From Alphaproteobacteria bacterium (lineage in GTDB: Bacteria > Pseudomonadota > Alphaproteobacteria > UBA2966): DNA of 51,029 bases. The translations under genes and the position numbers were made by a program. Of this stretch, positions 44,963-51,029 are shown one piece after another. Position 1 is the first letter of the stretch. Every line of letters begins with the position of its first letter. The stretch is from NCBI GenBank assembly GCA_018650465.1, contig JABIFY010000021.1, positions 1 to 51,029 on the forward strand. Reading direction: 5' to 3'. The notes beneath the pieces are model-generated. The model searched no databases. It had not been told where the DNA came from and saw nothing but the letters and a program-made list of their open reading frames with translations.

Positions 44963-45832
44963 ATGACTACCGTTAAACAGGTTTGGGCTGAAGGGGCGTT
45001 GCTGGGCGAAGGCACGGTCTGGATAGCTGAAGAACAAGCCCTGTACTGGGTCGATATCAAGGGCAAGTTCGTGCACCGGTATCACCCGGAAAGTGGTGGT
45101 CAAAATTCCTGGCCCATGCCGGAAGAAATCGGCTGTCTGATCCCGCGCGAAAAAGGCGGCTTTGTCGCTGGTTTTCAAAATGGACTGGCATTCGTAAATC
45201 TTGAAACCGATGCAATTGAAAAACTGGGCTTTCCCGAAAGCGACGTGCCGGGTAATCGCATAAATGATGGTAAAGCCGATGCCCAGGGCCGGATCTGGCT
45301 CGGCACCATGGACAATAATGAGCGGGAACGAACCGGCGCTTTGTATCGTGTAGATGCGGACCAGAGCTGCCACAAGATGGATGATGGTTATGCCATCACC
45401 AATGGCCCGGCCTTCAGCCCCGATGGTAAAACCCTTTACCACACGGACACGCTTAAAAAGACGATCTATGCCTTTGATCTGGCCGCAGATGGCAGTATCA
45501 GCAACCGTCGTGATCATATCGTGATTGCTGATGATGCAGGATACCCGGACGGCATGAATACCGACGCCGAGGGTTATCTCTGGGTCGGCCACTATAATGG
45601 CTGGCGTGTGACCCGATTTGCACCCGATGGATCAGTTGATCGTGTTATTGAAATGCCGGTGGGTGCCAACACCAACATTGCCTTCGGCGGGCCTGATCTG
45701 GAAACCCTTTATGTCAGCACAGCCGCCAAACAACTGGACGCTGCTGCACTTGCAGAACAACCCCTTGCGGGCGCCCTGTTTGAAGTTCATGTCGGTGTAA
45801 AAGGATTGCCGCCTGGCCGTTACGTTGGTTAA
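44963..45832 (+). CDS. SMP-30/gluconolactonase family protein
   Basis: This 289-residue six-bladed beta-propeller lactonase should hydrolyse the sugar lactone to the aldonic acid that the dehydratase uses. Its metal-site blocks are LGEGTVW (Glu), NDGKADAQGRIWLGTMD (Asn, Asp), NGPAFSPDGKTLYHTDT and GYPDGMNTDAEGYLWV (Asp). GGAAGGG-like sequence precedes the ATG at 44963. The REP pair lies upstream, so the gene may have lower expression than the dehydratase if the hairpins slow transcription. Confidence 0.92.
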   Translation: MTTVKQVWAEGALLGEGTVWIAEEQALYWVDIKGKFVHRYHPESGGQNSWPMPEEIGCLIPREKGGFVAGFQNGLAFVNLETDAIEKLGFPESDVPGNRINDGKADAQGRIWLGTMDNNERERTGALYRVDADQSCHKMDDGYAITNGPAFSPDGKTLYHTDTLKKTIYAFDLAADGSISNRRDHIVIADDAGYPDGMNTDAEGYLWVGHYNGWRVTRFAPDGSVDRVIEMPVGANTNIAFGGPDLETLYVSTAAKQLDAAALAEQPLAGALFEVHVGVKGLPPGRYVG

Positions 45833-45855
45833 GCCGCTACGCCGAATTAAAAACC

Positions 45856-46755
45856 TCAGGCAATTTCGAATTTGACGCTGGCCGTAACGGTTTCACCTGG
45901 TGGCAGACTAATCATACCAGCGCTTTGCTCCGCCGCGTTCACGGCATCAGTACTGTGTGACACCGGTTCGACACAGAAAAACTCTTCATTTTCGGGCGTA
46001 AATATCACCAGGTGATCCAGCGGTCCGGTCGCTGTCATAACCAGCCCTCGATTACGTTCAGGCCACCTCAATACAGCGCATTTATGCCAACCCGTGAAGC
46101 CATTATCCAATATTGTTGTCGTGACGTTCAGCCCACTGTTGGGATCGGCCGAAGACAATGGCTCAACCAGTTTGACCGGCATAACTTCATCATCCACCTG
46201 CCACATGGCCGCAACGGTTGCAGTGATCGTGACACCAGCTGAGTGTGGAAAATAGGGATGCAGGCCCAGGCCTGCTGGCATGTCGCTATCACTTTCATTC
46301 GTCAAAGACAGTTCGATTGTCAGCGATGTATCATCAAGCCTGAATACCTGCTGAGCCCGATAAGTCCAGGGCCAGGCATCCGCATCGTGGACATAACCCA
46401 GAACAAGACTGTCGGCTGTTTGCTGTTCAATCGACCAGGAATTCTCCCAGCCGTGCCCGTGAATAGCATGCGGGTGGTCACCAAAATTCAGGGGCAGTTG
46501 AACCGACTTGTCCTGAAATTGAAAACGCCCATTGCGAATGCGATTGGAAAAAGGCACCAGGGGAAAACAGCCCATGCCCAGTGGACCACCGGCGGCCAGG
46601 TCGGACAAGTCGGACAGGTCGGCAGCACTTGCAGGACGCAGCCAGTTGGTCTTGATACCTTCTTGTTCTGAACTAAAACGGGAAACGGAGCCACCTGATC
46701 CAGGTGCAATGCCTGCAACCAGGTCGCCACATTGCAAAAGAATTTCGCGGCTCAT
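45856..46755 (-). CDS. Aldose 1-epimerase family protein
   Basis: The 299-residue mutarotase has the GalM-type catalytic His and Glu: HGHGW, GLHPYF and EPVSH. PFSNRIRNGRFQF is a further family block. It would interconvert anomers of the imported sugar so that the dehydrogenase gets its preferred form. It starts 4 bases after regulator 2 and ends 23 bases from the convergent lactonase gene. A short tandem LSDLSDL is present near residue 46. Confidence 0.9.
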   Translation of the reverse strand: MSREILLQCGDLVAGIAPGSGGSVSRFSSEQEGIKTNWLRPASAADLSDLSDLAAGGPLGMGCFPLVPFSNRIRNGRFQFQDKSVQLPLNFGDHPHAIHGHGWENSWSIEQQTADSLVLGYVHDADAWPWTYRAQQVFRLDDTSLTIELSLTNESDSDMPAGLGLHPYFPHSAGVTITATVAAMWQVDDEVMPVKLVEPLSSADPNSGLNVTTTILDNGFTGWHKCAVLRWPERNRGLVMTATGPLDHLVIFTPENEEFFCVEPVSHSTDAVNAAEQSAGMISLPPGETVTASVKFEIA

Positions 46756-46759
46756 GCAG

Positions 46760-47554
46760 TTAGCCTGACGAAGGCCGTTGGCGCGGCCAGTCTTCGCGTC
46801 GTCCTATTTCATCCTTGGCCCGTCCGATGACAGCCCGCATAGCCCGTTCCGCCCCGCGACGATCACGGGCGCGAATGCGATCAATGATCAAATAGTGGGC
46901 ATCCAGGCCCTCGTGGGGACCCTCAAGAGTATCTTTTTGCAGCGCAAAACTAAGGCTTAAGACGGTGCCAATGATGCCGTCAAGACGCTGCATGATCTGG
47001 TTATGACACGCGGCCAGGACACTCAGGTGAAAAGCCACATCCCCGGCATAATATTGTTCCAGATCATCAACCCCGGATTCCATTTGCAGCCAGGCCTTTT
47101 CCATGCGCTCGATATCTTCTTCCGAGGCCCGGCTGGCAGCCAGTCGTGCAGCGATGGGTTCGATCAGCTCGCGCAGTTCAACCAGATCCCCGGCCAGTTT
47201 TTCACCGATGGTCTCCGGTGAGTGCCAGGAGAGCACATCTGCATCCAGTAAATCCCAGTCATTTCTGGCCCGGACACTGGTCCCGGCGCGCTGGCGGGCA
47301 TCGATCAGCCCCTTGGTCGCCAACACTTTCATGGCTTCGCGAATTGCCGTCCGGCTAGCCTGAAAACGCTCGATCAGTTCACTGTCACCTGGCAAACGCT
47401 CACCTGGGGCAAAAGCACCAGAGACAATTTCAAAACCGATGGCGTGGACAATACGTCCATGGATGCCGTTTGACGGGTAACTCTGCACACGTGCCGGCAA
47501 AATCGCTGTCTCATGCGATTTAAGCTTGCCTGTCGTTCGGTTTGCAGTTTCCAT
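46760..47554 (-). CDS. FadR/GntR-family transcriptional regulator 2
   Basis: This 264-residue regulator has a GntR winged helix (FAPGERLPGDSELIERFQASRTAIREAMKVLATKGLIDARQRAGTSV) and an FCD effector domain. It is very similar to regulator 1 at 37853-38590, including SYPxxGIHGRIVH and WDLLDxDVLSW, but has a different N-terminal leader. It is embedded between the small membrane protein and the epimerase in the ABC operon. AGGAAAG lies 8 bases upstream of the ATG. It may control the transporter while regulator 1 controls kdgK-eda, or the two may share operators. Confidence 0.92.
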   Translation of the reverse strand: METANRTTGKLKSHETAILPARVQSYPSNGIHGRIVHAIGFEIVSGAFAPGERLPGDSELIERFQASRTAIREAMKVLATKGLIDARQRAGTSVRARNDWDLLDADVLSWHSPETIGEKLAGDLVELRELIEPIAARLAASRASEEDIERMEKAWLQMESGVDDLEQYYAGDVAFHLSVLAACHNQIMQRLDGIIGTVLSLSFALQKDTLEGPHEGLDAHYLIIDRIRARDRRGAERAMRAVIGRAKDEIGRREDWPRQRPSSG

Positions 47555-47578
47555 TTACACAGCTTTCCTGATATCCGG

Positions 47579-47902
47579 CTATTGGCTAGCGAGATAGACG
47601 CCATAGAGTTGGGCCGATCCAAGTGCCAGCAAGACGGCAACAACGAAAACGATGAGCACGATCATGCCTGCCTTGAACACACCGCGCAGGGGTTTACCCG
47701 GTTCGCAAAAAGGCACCAGGTTAAAAGCAAGGCCACCCACCACAACCAGGACGCAGCCGATGGTGAAACCCATTTTGAAAAAGGGCTGAAAGATCAGTGC
47801 CATGGCGAGCAAACACAGGCCAATGATGCTGTATTCGATGCGGCGAGCCAGCTTGCGGCTCATGCCAGGCTTGACATCAATCTCTTGCGTTTGATCTGTC
47901 AT
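47579..47902 (-). CDS. Small membrane protein in a sugar ABC transporter operon
   Basis: The protein has 107 residues: a short charged N-terminus and three hydrophobic segments (about residues 26-44, 48-64 and 76-99). I recognise no family. Its ATG overlaps the stop of the ATPase gene by four bases (ATGA), so it is translationally coupled to the transporter and was probably selected to be made with it. A helper of the transporter or a partner of an envelope sugar step is possible. Confidence 0.75.
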   Translation of the reverse strand: MTDQTQEIDVKPGMSRKLARRIEYSIIGLCLLAMALIFQPFFKMGFTIGCVLVVVGGLAFNLVPFCEPGKPLRGVFKAGMIVLIVFVVAVLLALGSAQLYGVYLASQ

Positions 47903-48987
47903 GAGAACACCCGATTCCCTTCCGTGTTGAACACATGGGCTTGATCCGGACGACAGCGCATATGAACACGTTCCCCCTGGGTCAAGTGAACCGTCCGATC
48001 CACAACGACGCGCACATCCGTATCTGATTCCATCATATGAATCAGGGTCTCCGCGCCCATGGGCTCGATTAAATCTACCTCGGCACTAAATGTGTCATCG
48101 GCGGCTTCACTGATAATATCGTAAGCCCTTGGGCGAATACCCAGAGTCACCGATGCGCCACTAGCCAGATTTTGTACCGCCGGATTGACGGCGATAGCGA
48201 CTGTCTGGTTGGCAACCTGAAAGGTCCCCATGCCTGCTTCATATCCGGTTAACACGGCTTCCTGCAAATTCATTGCCGGTGTGCCGATGAAACCTGCGAC
48301 AAACAGATTTTTTGGTTTGGTGAAAATATCGTGTGGTGAGGCCACCTGTTCGATCTTGCCATCGCGCATAACGGCAATTCGGTCGGCCATGGTCAGGGCT
48401 TCAAGCTGATCGTGGGTCACGATTACTGTAGCCTTGGACAGACCATCAAGAATTTCCTTGATCTGACCACGCATGGTTTGGCGCAACTCAACATCAAGAC
48501 GGCTTAAAGGCTCGTCAAACAAAAAGCAGTTCGGGTCGCGGATGATCGCCCGGGCCACCGCCACACGCTGCTTCTCACCTTCCGCCAGATAGCCCGGCAG
48601 GCGATGCAAAACGTCAGTCAGTGCCAGTTTGCGGGCAACTTCAGAAACAAGGTGATCAATTTCCGACTGCGGCAGTTTGTCGTGATGCAGGGGAAAACCA
48701 AGATTCTCGGCAACTGTCAAACTTGGGTACAGGGCATAGAACTGAAACACCATGGCGATATCGCGTTCTGAAGGTGAAATCTCGTTCACACGTTTACCGG
48801 CGATACGAACCTCACCATCCGTCGTGGTTTCCAGTCCGGCGATCATACGCAGGGTTGTGGTTTTACCGCAGCCGGACGGACCCAACAAACACAGGACTTC
48901 GCCCGCCGCCACATCCAGATCGACGCCACTGACGGCGAGCATATCGCCAAAACGTTTGGTCAGGTTGGTTACTTGAATGGTTGACAT
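47899..48987 (-). CDS. ugpC: Sugar ABC transporter ATP-binding protein
   Basis: This 362-residue MalK/UgpC-type ATPase powers the two adjacent permeases. It shows Walker A GPSGCGKTT (36-44), Q82, Walker B CFLFDEP (154-160) and H192, followed by a C-terminal TOBE-like regulatory region. The ABC signature reads LAEGEKQRVAVARA (134-147), in place of LSGGQ, so the second and fifth signature residues differ. Some sugar-transporter ATPases have this variant, but it is worth a check. It begins 9 bases after the second permease gene. Confidence 0.92.
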   Translation of the reverse strand: MSTIQVTNLTKRFGDMLAVSGVDLDVAAGEVLCLLGPSGCGKTTTLRMIAGLETTTDGEVRIAGKRVNEISPSERDIAMVFQFYALYPSLTVAENLGFPLHHDKLPQSEIDHLVSEVARKLALTDVLHRLPGYLAEGEKQRVAVARAIIRDPNCFLFDEPLSRLDVELRQTMRGQIKEILDGLSKATVIVTHDQLEALTMADRIAVMRDGKIEQVASPHDIFTKPKNLFVAGFIGTPAMNLQEAVLTGYEAGMGTFQVANQTVAIAVNPAVQNLASGASVTLGIRPRAYDIISEAADDTFSAEVDLIEPMGAETLIHMMESDTDVRVVVDRTVHLTQGERVHMRCRPDQAHVFNTEGNRVFS

Positions 48988-48996
48988 GTCCGCCTC

Positions 48997-49890
48997 CTAT
49001 TTCTTGATGGTGCCGAAGGTGACACCGCGCAGCAGATGATTTTGCAACAGATAAGTCACGGCGAAGACAGGGACCAGGAACAGGGTAATAATGGCTGCAA
49101 GCAGCCCCCATTCCACGCCGATTTCACCGCCAATAGTGCGTGCCATAGCGACCGGCACGGTTCGGGTATCCGTGCTGGTTAACAACAGCGCAAAGAGAAA
49201 TTCGTTCCAGGTCAGGATGACGGCAAACACGGCTGTTGCCGCCAGACCGGCTTTCAACTGCGGGATACACATCTTGAAGAACACGCCAAATTCAGACGAT
49301 CCGTCCATGCGGGCTGAGTCCTCAACATCCGGCGAAAGTTCATCAAAGAAGCTTTTCATCATCCAGATGGAAAACGGCAGGTTAAAGGCGGCATAAAGCA
49401 GAATCACACCGATGTAGGAGCCACTGAGACCGACCATACGGAACATCAGAAAGATGGGAATAATCACAATAATCGGGGGCAACATACGTGTGGTCAGCAC
49501 GACAAACAAATACGTGTCATTGCCCTTCAGGGGATAACGCGAGAAACCGTAGGACGCCAGGGTGCCAATGATCAAAGCCAGAAACACACCTGCGGAGGCG
49601 ACAAAGATCGAGTTGAAGAAAAACCCGCCCATGCCGGTACTAATGGCTTCACCACCGCCGGTTTGGGCCACCCGATAAAACACGGCAACAAAGTTTTCCA
49701 ATGTGGGCGTGAAGAAAAAGACCGGCGGTGTTGCAAGAGCATCTGCCCGCGTCTTGAACGCCGTCATGATGATCCACAGGACCGGGAAGAAATAGATCAG
49801 GCTGATAATCCCGGCGAACAGGGTCCAGCCCCAACCGGCCTCACGCAGGCGACGTTCCTTCTTCGAAAACAGGCTTAATAAGACAGACAT
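48997..49890 (-). CDS. Carbohydrate ABC transporter permease (MalG type)
   Basis: This 297-residue inner-membrane permease has about six transmembrane segments. The MalG-type EAA loop lies near residues 190-210 (SARMDGSSEFGVFFKMCIPQLKAGLAATA), where the permease contacts the ATPase. It starts 2 bases beyond the stop of the first permease gene and forms the usual heterodimer with it. Substrate is an unknown sugar. Confidence 0.93.
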   Translation of the reverse strand: MSVLLSLFSKKERRLREAGWGWTLFAGIISLIYFFPVLWIIMTAFKTRADALATPPVFFFTPTLENFVAVFYRVAQTGGGEAISTGMGGFFFNSIFVASAGVFLALIIGTLASYGFSRYPLKGNDTYLFVVLTTRMLPPIIVIIPIFLMFRMVGLSGSYIGVILLYAAFNLPFSIWMMKSFFDELSPDVEDSARMDGSSEFGVFFKMCIPQLKAGLAATAVFAVILTWNEFLFALLLTSTDTRTVPVAMARTIGGEIGVEWGLLAAIITLFLVPVFAVTYLLQNHLLRGVTFGTIKK

Positions 49891-49892
49891 GA

Positions 49893-50786
49893 TCAGCCCT
49901 CCTCACCGCGTTTTTTGACAAAATAGAGATAGAGATTAGTCAGCACGATCACGATAAACAGCAAGATGTAGCTCAGCGCCGACGACTGACTGGTTTTGAA
50001 GAACTGGAAGGCAACCCGATAGACATAGACGGCAATCGTTTCCGTCGACGTGCCGGGACCACCGTTTGTAATCAGATAGACCACATCAAATATCTTGAAG
50101 GTCTCAATGGTGCGGAACAGCAAGGCCAGCAGCAACAACCCGCGCACATAGGGGAACGTCACCGTTATAAAACGCTTCCACTTTGACGCCCGGTCGACTT
50201 CGGCGGCTTCATAGAGATAATCCGGCACACTGACCAGACCGGCCAACACCAACAGCATGACAAAGGGTGACCACATCCAGGCATCGGCGATGACGATACC
50301 CCAGACAGCACCCCATTGGGTGGCCAGCAATGTCAGCGGCTCACCCGAGAAGTATGAATAAGCCTGGCTCAGCAGGCCAAAAGTCGGCTCGTAAAAGAGC
50401 TTGAAGAAGACGCCAACAGCGACAAACGACAACATCATCGGTGTCAGCACAAGCATCAAAATTTCACGGCGAAGCGGAAACTTCTTTTCGAACATCATGG
50501 CCAGGGCAAAGCCGATGATCAGTTGCAAAAGTACGCTCATGGCAACGATCAAGGCCGTTGTCTGCATGCGCTCCCAAACCACAGGATCGGTCAGGACTTT
50601 TTCATAATAATAGAGACCGGCAAACCGGGGTGGTTGAATGGACGAGGCTTTGTAATGAAAGAAGCTCAGTCCGAAAGACCACATTAGCGGAAAGATGTTC
50701 ATCACGAACAACATGATTAACGCGGGGGCAATAAGCATTGGCCCACGTCGGGATGGACTGAACATCCATTGCCAAAAATCACGCAT
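49893..50786 (-). CDS. Sugar ABC transporter permease (MalF/UgpA type)
   Basis: The permease has about six membrane helices and the EAA loop EAAEVDRASKWKRFITVTFPYVRG. I start at the ATG at 50786, since GGAGG stands 7 bases upstream and the protein then has the normal 297 residues. The frame is open to an ATG at 50888, which would add 34 polar residues (MNQPIASDAG...) with no ribosome-binding site. It is the first gene of the visible transporter operon. The binding-protein gene normally next to it is not in the window, as an IS256-like element begins at about 50890. Confidence 0.88.
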   Translation of the reverse strand: MRDFWQWMFSPSRRGPMLIAPALIMLFVMNIFPLMWSFGLSFFHYKASSIQPPRFAGLYYYEKVLTDPVVWERMQTTALIVAMSVLLQLIIGFALAMMFEKKFPLRREILMLVLTPMMLSFVAVGVFFKLFYEPTFGLLSQAYSYFSGEPLTLLATQWGAVWGIVIADAWMWSPFVMLLVLAGLVSVPDYLYEAAEVDRASKWKRFITVTFPYVRGLLLLALLFRTIETFKIFDVVYLITNGGPGTSTETIAVYVYRVAFQFFKTSQSSALSYILLFIVIVLTNLYLYFVKKRGEEG

Positions 50787-50889
50787 TGTCTTTCCTCCGG
50801 CGGGAGACGGGTTGGGATGATTGTTTTGAGTTTGAGATCGGGAGAGGTCGTTGAGCTGACCTGCATCAGATGCAATTGGCTGGTTCATT

Positions 50890-50945
50890 GAGGGAGCGTT
50901 AGAAATTCCGTGTCATTTCTTTAAACTGAAGAAAAGGAATGACAC
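50890..50945. mobile_element. Probable left end of an IS256-family element
   Basis: The bases from about 50890 to the transposase start include GTGTCATT (50910-50917) and AATGACAC (50938-50945), an inverted 8-base pair directly before the ATG. The terminal inverted repeat probably lies in 50890-50915. The exact end and any target duplication cannot be set from this window alone. Confidence 0.5.
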
Positions 50946-51029
50946 ATGCGAAATGATTTTGATTTTGATACAGCTCTTTCTGCCCTGCAAGATGGCCAGA
51001 AGCTGACAGGCAAGGACGGCATTTTGACG
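50946..51029 (+). CDS. IS256-family transposase, N-terminal fragment (cut by window edge)
   Basis: The visible 28 codons read MRNDFDFDTALSALQDGQKL followed by TGKDGILT. I recognise this as the N-terminus of many IS256-family transposases, which usually continue with PLIKQLTEAALEAE. The gene is cut by the window end, so integrity and the catalytic DDE residues cannot be judged. AAGGAA lies 5 to 10 bases upstream. The element stands immediately 5' of the ABC transporter operon. Confidence 0.75.
   Translation, partial: MRNDFDFDTALSALQDGQKLTGKDGILT

Overview
The window looks like chromosomal DNA of an alphaproteobacterium, probably near the Rhodospirillales. This placement is inferred from gene content only: an alpha-type phaA-phaB-phaC-phaR set, a DUF6460 protein, a PA0069-type radical SAM protein, a 2-aminobenzoyl-CoA monooxygenase/reductase-like fusion and alphaproteobacterial REP-like palindromes. 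I see no rRNA, tRNA, CRISPR array or complete mobile element.

Layout. 1-10.4 kb holds housekeeping genes: ETF-ubiquinone oxidoreductase, a family-4-like uracil-DNA glycosylase, a DMT exporter, a soluble lytic transglycosylase overlapping moaB, a pair of small glycosyltransferases (TIGR04282/TIGR04283 type), a radical SAM protein and a BON-DUF1207 outer-membrane protein. 10.4-15.5 kb is the polyhydroxybutyrate locus (phaA-phaB, a compact phaC, phaR and a small unknown gene), with repeated YTGC-N3-GCAR sites that look like PhaR operators. 15.5-24.2 kb holds a gamma-glutamyltransferase, the monooxygenase/old-yellow-enzyme fusion, a DUF123 nuclease-like protein, an orphan Flp pilin, a response regulator fused to a metallo-beta-lactamase-fold hydrolase, two small membrane proteins and an acyl-CoA ligase. 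24.3-30.4 kb is a minus-strand acyl-CoA block: HpcH-type aldolase, GST, SCP2-like thiolase, CoA ligase, AcuI-like reductase and a GNAT gene that seems to have lost its ATG. 30.5-37.7 kb holds an orphan molybdenum hydroxylase large subunit, a small membrane protein, a 4-hydroxybutyryl-CoA dehydratase-like enzyme, aminopeptidase P and a bacteriohemerythrin.

37.8-50.9 kb is a sugar catabolic island. It encodes two paralogous GntR/FadR regulators, KDPG aldolase, KDG kinase, a Gfo/Idh/MocA dehydrogenase, a sugar isomerase/epimerase, an arabinonate-type IlvD/Edd dehydratase, an SMP-30 lactonase, an aldose 1-epimerase and a sugar ABC transporter (two permeases, one ATPase, a small membrane protein). 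Together these could import an aldose, oxidise it to a lactone, hydrolyse and dehydrate it to a 2-keto-3-deoxy acid, phosphorylate that and cleave it: a semi-phosphorylative Entner-Doudoroff route. The substrate is not settled by the sequence. The transporter operon lacks a solute-binding protein gene in the window, because its 5' side abuts the start of an IS256-like transposase at the right edge.

I did not find a clearly new multigene system. The best leads are the hidden AbfD-like dehydratase, the PhaR-type operator set, the regulator-MBL fusion, the 34-bp hairpin in the thiolase-ligase gap, the GNAT ATG-to-ATA start and the uracil-DNA glycosylase lacking cluster cysteines.
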